Shown here piece by piece: positions 40,301 to 52,445 of a DNA stretch of 64,000 bases. Position numbers and translations under genes: made by a program. The notes beneath the pieces are model-generated. The model was not told the origin of the DNA, made no database searches, and was given only the letters and a program-made list of their open reading frames with translations. Positions within the stretch are counted from its first letter, which is position 1, and the number at the start of each line of letters is the position of its first letter. The stretch spans positions 23,044,765 through 23,108,764 of the forward strand of contig NC_089281.1 in the NCBI RefSeq assembly GCF_963678975.1, given 5' to 3'. This stretch comes from Dysidea avara (Eukaryota; Porifera; Demospongiae; Dictyoceratida; Dysideidae).

Positions 40301-43300
40301 TTGACTGCGAAAGATCCACTTTTAGCAAAAGTACTCCAGTTCATCAGATATGGCTGGCCTAACAGTGTGAATGATGCTGACCTGAAACCATACTTTGTTA
40401 AAACATGGGAACTGACAGAACTAGATGGCTGCATCATTTGGTGTAGTAGAGTTTTAATTCCACCACAGGCACGTGATCACATCCTGGCAGAATTGCATGG
40501 AGGACATCCTGGAGGAGCCAGAATGAAGTCCTTAGCACGTCGTTTTGTTTGGTTACCTGGCATGGACCAGCAGATTGAAGAAACTGTTAGAAACTGCTTA
40601 GACTGTCAACAGAGCCAACCAGCACCTCCAGTTGCTCCTTTGTGTTCATGGCGATGGCCTACGCGACCTTGGTCGCGCATTCACATTGATTTTGCAGGGC
40701 CAATGGACAATCGCACATTCCTCGTAATAATTGATGCACACTCAAAGTGGCTTGAAGTCATTCCAATGAATTCAACATCCGCCACTGCAACAATTCAAGC
40801 TCTTAGAACAACATTCTCTCAGTTTGGTCTCCCAGAGTCAATAGTTTCGGACAATGGTCCTCAATTTACATCAAGTGAGTTTTCTCAGTTTGTCACTTCA
40901 ATGGCATTCGCCACGTCCGAGTTCCGCCTTATCACCCATCCTCGAATGGTCTCGCGGAACGTGCAGTGCAGACATTTAAGAAAAGCTTTAAGAAACTTTC
41001 AGAGGGCACAATTCCAGATAGACTTTCTCGATTTCTATTTTCCTACCGTATTACCCCACAAACGTCAACTGAGATATCACCAGCTGAGCTATTGATGGGC
41101 AGATCATTACGGTCTTGATTACATTTGCTTACTCCTAACTTGCTGCAGAAGGGTGAGCAGAAACAAGAACAACAAAAGCTCAGCCATGACAAAAGGGCCA
41201 TTGACAGAACATTTATAGAGGGGGAGAAGGTCTATGCTAGAAATTATTCTAATATTGGCAAGAAATGGTTACCTGGAGAATTAATCAGTGTAGCACAGCG
41301 TACAGTATATGTTAAACTCTCCAGTGGTCTAGTAGTGCATCGTCATTTTGATCAGATCCGTAAAAGAACTGTTGATGAACAGCTAGTGCAAGAAACAGAC
41401 CCTAATGTCTATGCTGATTTTCCGTCGAACACTGATGAATCTGATGTTTCTGTTCCTGTTTTAGAGTCTGTAGCAGGAAGTCCTAATTCTTCAGAAACTG
41501 AGCAATTACCACAGAGTCGACGTTATCCATTGAGAACAAGAAAAGCCCCTGATCGTTTGAACTTATGAGGGGGAGTGTGTGGTAGACTGGACTAACTGTA
41601 TAGTTGTAGTTGTAATATTGATTTGCTCATGTGATTATTATGTAATGTATGTTGTTGTACGGTTTCCATGATTAGAATCTTATGGTAAAACCTAAGTGAA
41701 GTGTGCTATTGTGTGCTCGTGCATTAGTCAACGTTAGTAACGTTACAACAGTAACTTTGTTACTTGTAGTAATAATATTAGATTCGTTACAGTAACTATA
41801 TTACTTAGGTAATGCGTTACATTTGTAAGTAAAGTAACTTGAGTTATATTACCTGTTCTTATAGCGTATTTCGTTATATTACTTAGTTACCACAAAAGTA
41901 ATAATATTACATAACGCGTTACTCCCAACACTGTAAGTCTTCATCTACAAATTCTTATGCTCAGTTTTTCAACACTGGCACTTAACTGCCTCACATCATA
42001 GGGACTCTTATAGGACTCTTTTGGGATAGGGCAGGGAATTGCCAACATATTTGTCTATCTGTGTGTTGCTCCAGTGTGTTGTATTAGGGTAGGTAAAAGC
42101 TTCTTTCACCAGTATCCAGAATATCTAGCTACATCTTTCTTTTAAGCACACAGGTGTGTACTGACGTGCAAAACTGTTCAGACTTATCTCATTACTGCTG
42201 TAGTAAAATAGGCAGCTTGCATGATTGGACAGATACTACTGTGCATGTGATAAATGATAATACTGGGACCATGCAGATACTGTAGTTTACACTGAGGAAC
42301 TGCATCTGACCTGGCACAACTGTTTCACTATAATCCTGCTTACATGCTTTCACTCTATAGGACCATACATTACCTTAGTGGTCAATTACACTGTGGGCTT
42401 TTGTATGGCAAGAGGTATATGTGTCACTGCAACATCAGATATCTTTAAATTATTCCCGAGTTCATTTTTCCTTGTGACAGTCAGTAAAGTAAACATCATG
42501 TAGAAACTGAAACTGTACCATGTGTACACCACCTGTAATGTAGGGTATACTGTATATGCAATTCCCTTAGCTCGCATACGGTTTAACTAATTAGCCTTGC
42601 ATGCTCATTATTTCACTATATGTACTGCATAAGGATCATGTACTTTAAAGCACTATCGACATGCTTGGTTCCCAATATATTAATTATTGTCGCATTAGTT
42701 GTCCTGCATGCAAGGCAGCGAAAGTTTTGTTTGTTTTTTACAACACGTTGAAGTCACTGGTAGGGAAGACGCACTGAATAATTGAACTACATTCCTGTCA
42801 AAACCACAAACAATAAACTTTAGTGTTTTTGCAGCATGATGGCATAAGGAAACCTCATGCTCTTTAAAAATGTGACATCACCATGTACTCTACATAGCCA
42901 CATGAGCAGTGCTGGTGTTTAATGCTTGGTCTGGCATTAAAATGTTTAATGTGGAGATGGTCCTGCACGCAGCAATGCTAGTTAGGGATATAAAGATTTG
43001 CACTTTCTCACATAGAATACTGACCACAAACCAGCCTAACAGTGCCTTGGTTATGTATAGACATGCCAAAAAGTGCTTTCAGTGTGACCTGAATTTTCTG
43101 CTGACTAACTACTGTTTATGTACAAATTTTCAAGGGAAGTAGTTTTCATGAATTTTGCAGTTGCTTGGTTGTCCGCAAAATTTTTCATCTTTGAAAATGA
43201 ATGATTATCAGGAGTGATTCTATGCCGTATAATGTATGCAGGCCTAGGGTAGGTACGTAGCCTGTGTGAAAAATGGGCAATACTTGAAAATAAAGCTACG

Positions 43301-46300
43301 GACATCCTGAAATTTGTTAATTCACAAAAATTATGTACCTCAAAAATCTAGTAATACAGTAACTAACTGATGCCATCAGACAAGTGTAACTCAATAATGG
43401 CTAAAGCTATGGGACTGATATATGCCACTTTAGCCTGACAGGTGACTTTTGGCATACCGCAGCATCTACAATGCACACATCATGGACATATCTTTGTCAT
43501 CCTTTTCTTTTAGCTGACAGTGTAAAGTGTTGATTTATGGTCGCACATAATAGTCCTCCTGTCACATTTATAACGGGAATTTCCCATAATCTTCTTTAGT
43601 GAATGACAGGAAGCTTCTTGTATCGTTCTTTATTTCTGATGCTGTGCAACAGGCTAAACACAGTTGATAACAAAGCATAGTGACCGTTTCAAATTTTCAT
43701 AGTTGGAGCATGCACTCAGATTAATTTATGATAATATTATGTCTGGCGTCATTCTTTCTTTATGCACAGGTTCGCCAGCCATGATTAAGTTGCAAACAAA
43801 CAAGAAATAGTTAGACTAGGGATTATAGAAATATTCAGATATGAATTTTTAATTCCTACAGTACTTCATGAATGTCCACCAGTATATCTGCAGATGTAGG
43901 TGACCTCCTTTGTTTCATTAATTATTACTTGCATGACAGCAAATAATGAATCTTGATCATACACTTGTTACACAGTTAGGGTTTCATAACTCCAATGGTC
44001 TCTTTCTTTCAAATCACCAAAAGGAAGCACACCTACAATGCTGATTCTACCAATTTTAACTCATTCCTTCAAGTGGTATAGCCTAAAGGCACTCATGACA
44101 ACAAATTGGTCTTTTTATGCAAACAATTGTTCACCCCTTACACAGGAATATAACTGCAATTTGTTATTACAATGATTGGTTTATCATGTGCTTGCAAAAG
44201 GCTGAAATTGGAATACATACCTGTTTGCTCTGAATTTGTTGAGTAGGAGATAATTCTGTAAAACAGTCCATTGATGACAACGAATGTGCTTGTATAAATT
44301 CCTCAGGAGAACTGTAGAATTACAGGATGGACTAACAGCTTACAATATCTTATCTACCTTCTTGCATGGCTTGAATGTAGTGTGCCTTTTCCTTGCACTG
44401 GAGCACCAAGACTAAGATGACTAGCATACCTCCTAACCAGTGGATCATAATGCTTCTAATAATTTAACCCAGTTAACAGTGGATACAGTGTACACATGGT
44501 AGCTCACTGCTAGTAGAGGTAGTTCCCATAGTACAGCACTATCAGCTTGACTGAGTTCAGGATCAGTCACATCTGACTTGAACACACCCAGCGAGGCGCT
44601 CTCACTATCCAGCAGTCGTTCAGTACGTGGATATGACTAAACAAACACACATCTTATGATCGACATGACCCTTATATGCAACACAAATAGTCACTGTATT
44701 ACCAAATCAAGTCGGTAGAGTCTACCTAGCTGCAGGTCCACTATCTTTATAAACCAGCCAATTTAAAAACACCCTCATTCATCTACTGCTAAAACAGCCA
44801 ACTCTTAGGCCCATAAAAGAGAGGACATCAAATTAGTTTCTAGATGTTATGTCAGCAAGAGTTATGAACTCTTGATGCCACTCACATTGAACAATTGTTT
44901 CATTGTACTCATCAGTGATACACTAGCAGCTGGTGCTACATGAAGACTGACTGTAGCAATTCGCTTCATGTAGCTTAATACTCGCTGTAGCGATACCTAC
45001 ATGATAGGGAATCATTAATGTACAGTCAAGTTTAAAATTTAAGAGATTATAAATACATACCATAAGTTTTCATGTACAAAATTGTACTGGTTCCAATTAT
45101 ACCATACAGTGGGTTACTTTGGGAGGGGGAAGGGAGATCTGTGAAATGGATGTTCTATTTGTGGTCCTGTGAAAATTTTCAGCATCAAATAATTGGAACC
45201 AATAATTTGTACTCAAGTGGAGTAAATTCACTGGCTCGATCACAGCTAGCTATCTACCATAGATTCTAGCATCACTTCCCATTCCGAGTCTGGATCACCT
45301 GTTTTCTGGTTATTGGCACAGTAATGATACAATTTACCCATCATCATCAGTAATACTGAGCTAAAACTCGAGGAATACACAAGCGAATCGGCGAAAGTTG
45401 GATCGTTGCTTTCACTTGTGGGAAATTATTTTCGAAAAACAACAGGACGTGGGAAATTATTTTCGAAGAGAAGGGCCTAGAAGGGCCTCTTTGAAATATC
45501 CGAAAATAAAAACCTTTTGAAAATTACCAGCTATACGGTACAATATAAGGGAAAATTATTGCTTGGACAGAACTAGACAGAACGGCCAATCAAAAGTAAG
45601 TTTGATTGGCCATTTCTGAAATTGCATGGCCATAAGATAGAAGTGTACCATCCTGGTGTGCCCCGCAATGCGGAGCACAAGCCTTCTAGGGGGGTCTGGG
45701 GGCATGCCCCCCCTCCCCCAGGAAATTGTTGAAAAAGGATTACTTGAGATTGAATCTGAGACCACTTTCAGCTACTTATCACTGAATTTTATGCACATGC
45801 ATTTTACAGAGAATTAATTGTGCTTATTAGTAATACATGTACAAAATTTGTATTGTTGGATACATATTTTACAAAAAAAAACACTATGAATCAATGTATT
45901 GTACAGCCAGTTTGTAGACTTAGCTGGGCTAAATGCTTTTTTACAAGTGGTGTTGAGTCAGCACAGATTGAATTATAACTATCCAACTAGCCATTGCTAA
46001 AGTTTCTCTTGTGAATTGCAATAGATCAAAACTTACTCTCAAACTTGCCGGGTGCAGAACACTTTTATCACCTGCCTTTCATTCCACTCTCTCCAGCCAG
46101 TGTATTCTCTACACATTCTAACCACGAAATGGCCATCTTATACTTATTATCGTACCTCCACTTTGCATTCTTTTCTTCCTCCTGGAAAGCGCCACTCGTG
46201 TAGTCAGTGTAGTGATCGCTTCTTGACATCGACTGTAACCCATAATCAATAATTGAGATACAGGGTTTTGCGGAGTTCTTGCACTCAAAATTTTTTAGCT

Positions 46301-49300
46301 CATGCGTATATTCGTCACAACGGCTACATTAAATAGTCTGAAAGCACCCCTATTTTGACGTCCTGGATAGCCGCCATTATTCAAAACGGTTGTGTGATTA
46401 CTTAAAGCGTTAGAAAAGTAAGTAATACTTGAACAGTAGACTGTTTTATCGATTCAAGTGCGCATGCGCTTAAAATTTAAAGTTGCAAGAACTCCACAAA
46501 ACTCTGTAAACACAAGATGCAGCGCTCTAGCTTACGCATGTGCATCGAGTTGATGCTTCGACAGGATCAAGACTTCACGTAGCGATTAAATAGCTTTGGT
46601 AAGAGAAGGTAACGATATGACAATAATAATAACTATAATAATACATGTTATAAAGACTAATAATAAGAATTACAGTTGTGAAAAATTTGATCGGCACAAA
46701 TGGCCGACCAACTGCTATATTGATTGGTCAATAGCATCACTTGGTCGGAAAATGGCCAATGGCCGACCATTATATTATACTTTGGTCATTAGCACATCAG
46801 TCAAGGTATAGTGTTAGCCCTGTAGTCACTTGTGCATATGATATGAAGGTGGTTTAATAGAAGAAATGATGACGATCTTGTTTACGTTTACCGCATTGTA
46901 AACAAAAGCACGTGACACCCGTACCATTGGAGCTACAGAAACGAAACAAGGGTGAACTCTCCATGAGTAGGCAAATAAGATAGTGTATAGTTTTAATCGA
47001 TTTGAGTCTTCCTTCTTCAAGCATTGTAAAGCTTTAATAATAATAATAAGTACTGGCGCAATAAAAACTTGCGTCTTTTTCTTTGTAGCATGTGTAATTT
47101 TATGAATTACTTTTAAATTTTGTTTATCTCAATACGCATGCTTGTGCGAACAAGTCAGGTTTTTGATGAGACGGTCACATATATTCAAAGCAAAAAATAT
47201 ATAAAAATAAAAATCGCAGAGAGAGCAAAATCTGCATTTTGAAGGTTTTATAATTGGAAAAGTACATGTTTCAAAATCCACGAGTCCATCACGATCAGTA
47301 AGTTAGTTTTTATAAAACTGGAGATAAGACTGGGGAGAGTGTTGAGTGAAGCAAATTTGCCAGCTCACACTAACAAATTCCAACCTTAATTTTATTGCCA
47401 TTACCAATACTGAGCCAATTCTAAGAACTTGTGCGTGAAATTAGCAAATACATGGAAGATACATTTAATAGTGGGGAAAGAACAGCAGGTTGGGAATTTA
47501 TTGTCAAGCCTCTTCAAAATATACTCTTTCAAACTATACAGTACAGGTTGCACGTACACACACTTAACAGCATTACGAGACAAAATACACAAAACTGTTT
47601 CAAAGTTATTTAACCTGTTTTCTCTTTAGTAACATTTTATCTATGCACTTCAATGTTAGCAAAATATCTTCATCATTCATACCTGAAAAGTAAACAAATG
47701 TATGCCATTTTATTTGTATGTGATAGGCAACAAAGTCATCGACACACTAACCACAAATTGACACTTTGCACTGCAAACAAAAGAACAGTGCACGAACTAA
47801 AGAAGCATAAATTAAGGTAAGTCCATGAAAAGGTACTTGTTGGACTGAAGCGATGTCTAACAGTGAACAAATCAAGCCTGTAACCTTAGCTAGCTGTCAT
47901 TGAGTTATGATTATCTGAATGCATCAGTCAATCAGTCAGTCGTTAGAAAATTCCACTTGATAACACTTTGTAGCAACTTCTTGGGTCAGAAAGAAGGTAA
48001 CACCAAGGTGTTGTGAAGGTACATTCTGTGAGGTTGGTTTCTGGTTGATAAACCACAAACCTTCATGATCTCTACTACTGTACTGTGTGATAAATGGATA
48101 AGTGCCCTGATTATAAAGGCATTCTCACATTTCAGGGTGAGTGGTTATATGTACAAGTACTTACTAGTGTCCAATTGTAGTAATACTGCATAGAAGTGAA
48201 TATAAAACTTTCTTGGGTCAATGTTGAGGGCCTTACCTACACCAGTATATACACAATATCCTATGCACACTGACAAGTCATACCTTGGCCAGAAAGGATA
48301 TCAAAGGCAGTCAAAATACACTTAAGTGATTGTCGTTGAGAAAAAGACTACAAACCGATGAGGAATATATTCATCATACCACAATGCAGCACACACAATA
48401 CTTACGCCAGTAGTGATAGAAGTTTCCATCACATTGAGGAGATCAACAAAGAAGTCAACATTGATCAAGTGACTAAATCTACCAGTCAAAACATCAAATG
48501 TAAGGAATATTATAATAGTATACCTACTTGGACAGTCCCTCTAGCACTGATGAGATCAGTCGTGATGTAGTGCTGTGCTTTAAGATGTGAAAATAAGTGG
48601 AGAATACCAGCTTGAGACTGTCAGTTTGCTGTGTGACAGAATATATGACATACATAGATGTGATCTGGCATATGTTACCAGCTTTGTCTTTTTCTCCTTG
48701 CTCTCAACTGCTTCTGCTTCTTTGAGTTCTCTCTGCAACTTAACGACACTTTTCATCCTCTTCTTTTCCTTTTTAGACATCACTGACTTGTCCTTCCTCT
48801 TAGTTGCTCCATCCTCCTCCGTACTAACTGACACATCATGTAAGTTGAGACACAAGAACGTGTCCAGTAGCAGAGAGTTGACTCGATACTTCTTAGCTTT
48901 GATTGTTTGAGCGATAAGTTTAGTCAGCTGCAAAAGTAAACCAACAGTGCATGCCACAAAGTTTAACCTTGCAAGTGGATTATACTCACGCATGATTTCC
49001 TACCTTGTCAGGCCATACATGGGACTTGATTGTCATAACACACATCATGTTCAGTATGTATATATCAGTTACCTACCTCTAAAGATGCTTCTCCAACTAA
49101 ATCTTTTTGGAACACAGTCTGAACAGCATCACATGCCATCACCAACAACTACAAGAAGACAAGAATAGAGCAAGACACATAATTATGTAGTCACTTAGCT
49201 AACCTCATCATCTACACCAGGTGTACTCAGTAGCGACACTACTACAGTGAATATGTTGTTCTTGTAGTTGAAGTGTGTCAGTGATGTCATCAGCTCACAT

Positions 49301-51017
49301 ATGCTTTTGGTGGCTACTGTAGCAAGGCTCTGGATAACAAGCAAACAAACCACTTGTAGGATTGAACTATTAAAAGTAACTTACCCTTAGACTGGTCTCT
49401 GGTAAGGACTGCCCATCACACAGATATTCCAGTGACAATTTCTTCTTCTTACTGTTCTTAAAGTTACCAATACCTACTACTCATTACAATACATACAATA
49501 AGACTATACCAGTACAGTTACTTACGATGAATTGTTTCTTCTAGGATAGTTAGGTAGTGTGTGTAGTTGGTAAGTAGCGTTTGTTCAAAGTCTCTGAGTT
49601 TTCTAACTTCCTTGGATACCTATAGAAACAATAGACATATTGTAAACATATTTTGCATAGCTAGTATACGCTCACTTTCACTTTCTTATCTTCTTCACTT
49701 AGTTGCCTAATCCGATACCTACAGCAAAAAAACAACGTATTCAAGTAGGGGGTATATACATACTCCAGTGTTAACTACTAACCCTGGTACAATATCCTTG
49801 AACACTGCCATAGTAGACACCATTGCCAACTTGCGTACAGTGATACACACTTCTGGCTCCCTCTCCACACATAGTGACCGCAGCGTCTTCAACAAGTTGA
49901 TCTGTAGTAAGAGTCAGGATTCAAGCTGAATGCAGTATATATTAAATGACCAAGTACATTGTTTTCAGGATCTTCCACAAGCTTGGAGGCGGTTAGACCA
50001 ATGAGTTCCTTTTTTTCATTAAGTTTCTGTTCCCTTCTAGCAAATAGCTGTGCAGTTGTTAGAGCTGATAAATCTTCTACAGTCTCAGCTTCATCACCAT
50101 CTGAGTGTGGCTAAAAATATACCTCAACTATCTACATTTTACTAGCTTACCATTCACCGTATCGGGAGGCATTGATTCATCTTCAAATGCTTCACTGCTC
50201 TCTAGTAACAACCATTACTAGAATTACTATCGTAACACAACCTTACACTATACCATGATCATCAGCTGTTGGCTGTTTTGTCTTTACACGATGAATTATA
50301 CTGTGTCCACTTTTTATGGGTAACAAATATTCCGTTTCTTCTTCATCTTGCCACCTAGCCTCCCTAGGAACTGCTTCATAAGTCTCTTCATTGCTTTCTC
50401 TCTTTTGTTTCTTTTTAGATGGCTCTTCATTAAACTTGTCTATCTTTAAGTCATGTTTGCCTAACAGGGCAGCACTGTCAAGGTATGGACAAAGTATAAT
50501 ATTGGTTCAGCACTGTACATTATATATTGCAGCCAATTATACATGTTGTGCTAGTGACGTCATTGTAGATTTTAAAGAAGCAGCACAAATGATGTGCACC
50601 ATGATAAGAACATGTTATCGTCACTGGTCGCTATCATCACTGTTTACATTGCACCACTAAACTGATCCTACTGCCTTCACATGTTATGCATTGTAAAAAC
50701 AGTACTAAGGAAGGGATGAAACTTCGTACCATTTTTGCAATAATATTTAGTAAGAAAGCAAATTTTGCGGAGACCATAATAATTGACGTTGCAGGGCGTC
50801 TGTGTGTGGCATTTTGTTCAATGATATTGTACCTTGTATTGGCCAAGGAACTAAGCCTATGCGCGTCATCTAAACACATCTCTCTTTCACTATCGTCATC
50901 CTCCTCTGAATGCACATTCCGCACATCGTCCACGTCAGTAATGGGGAATGAAGATGTGAACTTGCTCTTTAGAATTTTTCTCTTTTTACGTACTTTTTTG
51001 CCGAATTTCTTTCCCAT
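34230..51017 (-). CDS. NOC3L: NOC3L, nucleolar complex protein 3 homologue (741 aa)
   Basis: Exons: 51017-50833, 50474-50254, 50201-50158, 50110-49958, 49901-49783, 49718-49676, 49619-49526, 49473-49385, 49329-49204, 49148-49077, 48927-48679, 48610-48528, 48478-48406, 48231-48165, 47682-47615, 44996-44886, 44636-44508, 44455-44358, 44311-44221 and, less surely, 34340-34230. They sum to 2226 nt and every junction is in phase. NOC3 hallmarks: a basic N-terminus (MGKKFGKKVRKKRK), EYLLPIKSG, VLEGLSKFSHLINVDFF, ALNIDPRKFYIHFYAVLLQL, LKCIDKMLLKRKQ, LSYMKRIATVSLHVAP and HYDPLVRRYASHLSLGAPVQG. NOC3 works with NOC2 in nucleolar pre-60S ribosome assembly and is linked to replication licensing. Length is close to the human protein. 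The last intron (34341-44220) holds nested mobile elements. Confidence 0.93.
34808..34877 (+). mobile_element. tRNA-related SINE head
   Basis: The segment TTCAAGTGCTAGAACG then GTGGGTTCGAATCCACG has the spacing of tRNA A and B boxes, with a perfect T-arm (CGTGG/CCACG). The sequence cannot form an acceptor stem, so it is a tRNA-derived repeat rather than a tRNA gene. It sits in the NOC3L last intron beside the tandem units below. Confidence 0.6.
36494..36719 (-). mobile_element. tRNA-related SINE insertion, absent from the sister unit
   Basis: The first tandem unit has about 225 bp here that the second unit lacks at about 42556 (GTATACTGTATATGCAATT), so the insertion boundaries are visible as an empty site. 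On the minus strand GTAAGCGTTCGAGCG and GCAGGTTTGAGGCTGCC look like degenerate A and B boxes. Confidence 0.6.
37468..37640 (+). repeat. 5' LTR of the gypsy fossil
   Basis: Begins TGTGGTAGACTGG and ends CGTTACAACA (TG...CA); 173 bp. Confidence 0.93.
41578..41750 (+). repeat. 3' LTR of the gypsy fossil
   Basis: Same length and ends as the 5' LTR with two differences. A purine-rich tract (GAGGGGGAGTG) precedes it, as expected of a polypurine tract. Confidence 0.93.
42871..44220. other. Remainder of the NOC3L last intron
   Basis: AT-rich sequence with no recognised element or exon. Confidence 0.5.
44997..47614. other. NOC3L intron with repeats
   Basis: A 2.6 kb intron. It contains a MITE at 46261-46506, a GGCCAATCAAA/TTTGATTGGCC inverted repeat at about 45584-45615, a C/G-rich stretch at 45660-45720 (GGGGGCATGCCCCCC), a repeated GTGGGAAATTATTTTCGAA at 45419 and 45450, and GGCCGACCA-type repeats at about 46700-46770. 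No exon was seen. Confidence 0.55.
46261..46506. mobile_element. MITE with TA target duplication, ~246 bp
   Basis: The left end CAGGGTTTTGCGGAGTTCTT and the right end, inverted, CAGAGTTTTGTGGAGTTCTT are near-identical over about 25 bases, with TA on both sides (46259-46260 and 46507-46508). No coding capacity. Tc1/mariner-type by target site. Confidence 0.8.
47706..47960 (+). repeat. Dispersed repeat, copy 1
   Basis: Shares GATGTCTAACAGTGAACAAATC, then AATCAAGCC, then TTGAGTTATG and a CAGTCAGTC tail with the block at 62562-62822. The CAGT-type simple tail suggests a SINE-like or microsatellite-ended element. It lies in a NOC3L intron. Confidence 0.6.
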
Positions 51018-51024
51018 ATTGCAA

Positions 51025-51030
51025 CACGTG
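51025..51030. promoter_or_regulatory. E-box CACGTG upstream of NOC3L
   Basis: A palindromic CACGTG lies 8 bp upstream of the NOC3L ATG. Ribosome-biogenesis genes in animals are often Myc/Max targets through this site; use here is inferred. Confidence 0.45.
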
Positions 51031-51149
51031 CGAAAGCTAGTGCGCTTAAATTAGAACCAAAACACTCTAATACAACGATCATTACCTCTACAGCGCACAG
51101 CTGCAGTCTTAATATGAAACTGGAGGGATTACATAAAGCACAAAAATAA

Positions 51150-52100
51150 TTGTGATCCGATCTTGGAAAACCTACCTTTTTGGCACATTGGTCAATTTTC
51201 TGTTTTATAGCTTAAATAAGGTGCTAGCTAGGTGCTCATCTACCTTGTGTTAAAATTTCAGCTTAATATCTTTAAGCATTCCTGAGATGGCTATGGCTAA
51301 TTTTCTGTCCTGTACATTACAAACTAACTTTTATGATAATGTATTGAGTTCTGTGAGTGAATAAGGGCAGAGGCGGCAGAGACACCTATATTTAGGGGGG
51401 GCTGGGGGTCTAGCCTGGTGATGCCATAGCTAGTTGTAAGTCAAAGACCAAAAAAAAAAAGGAAAAAAGGCCATTACTTGTTGGCAATAGTTGCCCTCTA
51501 CCAACTAGACTATATCTCCTTATTTATAATTACATAGGTAGCTTTTTATACTGCTCCTAAAAGAATACTGTGACTGCTCAATAGAGTATCTCGATCTTAC
51601 TGCTCTATTATAGTATCTCTATTAAGCTAGGCTCTCCATCACAGCTACAAATAATTATAGGGAGGCTAAGCCCCCGGCCCCCTATAATTTTTTTCACAGG
51701 GGCTGCAGCCCCCTTTCTCCGCCGCCCCTGAATAAGGGTGACAAATCACTTCATTTACCAATAATTCCATTCTTACCATCTAAAATACTTTAAAGACATT
51801 TCCGATAGTTTAATGAAGTATTCTCTGCAATTTAATGCCATGTATCATTGTCTAAGACTAAGTTTTAGCCATTCCAGCACCTGAACAAATCACCCAATTT
51901 GTAATAATAGTCTGATATAATCACCCATATCTCCTAGGAAAAAGAAGCTATGGGTGTGAAACTTCACAGTAAGAAGGTTTAATAGTTGCTTTATCTGAAT
52001 GTGCAAAAAAATTAAGTTTCGTTGAAATTTTCATGAGTTTTCCCAAAAAGTTTGCTTGTGCCCAAAAGGTATAGGTTTTCCAGGATCCGGTCACAATATT
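51150..52100. mobile_element. DNA element with inverted ends, host of a hAT MITE
   Basis: The left end GTGATCCGATCTTGGAAAACC and the right end, inverted, GTGACCGGATCCTGGAAAACC match, followed by TTTTTGGCACA/TTTTGGGCACA. It is about 580 bp without the nested element. Its GTGACCGGAT terminus resembles that of 14665-15302. Confidence 0.7.
51368..51730. mobile_element. hAT MITE with 8-bp target duplication
   Basis: The ends CAGAGGCGGC and GCCGCCCCTG are inverted. The target duplication AATAAGGG lies at 51360-51367 and 51731-51738. The sequence has GGGGGCTG/CAGCCCC sub-ends and no transposase. Two copies of the TCTATTAGAGTA-type motif lie inside at about 51574 and 51603. Confidence 0.85.
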
Positions 52101-52445
52101 ATCAATTTTGTGCCAGTTGTGGTTTAAGGTGCTCATGATCATGTTCTGTAACTACCCAGCCTGCATGAACTAACTAGTAAACATTACATGGCTGTATTTT
52201 TGATGCGTTACTTACCCTGGTGTCCAGCACAATAATGCTATATATACCATTATAATTATAAGCATGAATGTCTGATCAGAGAAGTATGACTGCAATAATG
52301 TGAATATTTTGCAATGAGAACAATAAAAAGACTCTAGTTACATGGTAAAGGATAGATAAGAAAATTATACACGATGTAATCGGTGTATGTGTGCAGCCAT
52401 GTAACACAAATCACAATTTTATACATGTGCTTCTATCATTACATA

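Larger units (their letters stand above)
37468..41750 (+). mobile_element. Ty3/gypsy LTR retrotransposon, broken fossil
   Basis: 4.3 kb element with 173-bp LTRs and a 5-bp target duplication GTAAC (37463-37467 and 41751-41755). Parts in order: gag with zinc knuckles, aspartic protease region, reverse transcriptase, RNase H, integrase with HHCC-type and core regions, and a basic C-terminal part. The order with integrase last identifies the Ty3/gypsy family. The coding region is broken at about four places, so it is not intact. The two LTRs differ at only two sites, so insertion was recent. It lies within the hAT element and on the strand opposite to NOC3L. Confidence 0.93.
37150..41933. mobile_element. 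hAT-type non-autonomous element (carries a nested LTR element)
   Basis: The ends CAGTGTTGGG and CCCAACACTG are inverted, followed inward by GTAAC-rich sub-ends (AAGTTACTTT.. and ..AACGCGTTACTCCCAACA). An 8-bp target duplication TAAGTCTT flanks it at 37142-37149 and 41934-41941. Without the nested retroelement it is about 500 bp and has no transposase. The terminus and 8-bp duplication place it in hAT. It sits inside the second tandem unit. Confidence 0.85.
35560..42870. repeat. Tandem units of ~1.0-1.4 kb in the NOC3L last intron
   Basis: A unit beginning near 35569 (TTTTGTTCGCTCTTTATAGG) recurs at about 36928 and, after removing a 4.8 kb insertion, starts again at about 42722. Shared blocks in order: GAAGGCACTGGTGTAGGGAAG-type, AAAACCACA, CTTTTGGGAC..TTTTTGATGCACC, CAACATATTT.TC.ATCTGTGTG, GGTAGGTAAAAGCTTC. 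A weaker partial copy lies near 34730. The copies differ at many sites, so the duplication is old relative to the insertions it carries. Confidence 0.8.

Noticed and set aside
37150-41933. Reading the whole interval as one large autonomous transposon
   Set aside because: Two distinct sets of ends and target duplications (8 bp and 5 bp) show a small hAT-type element with an LTR fossil inside it.
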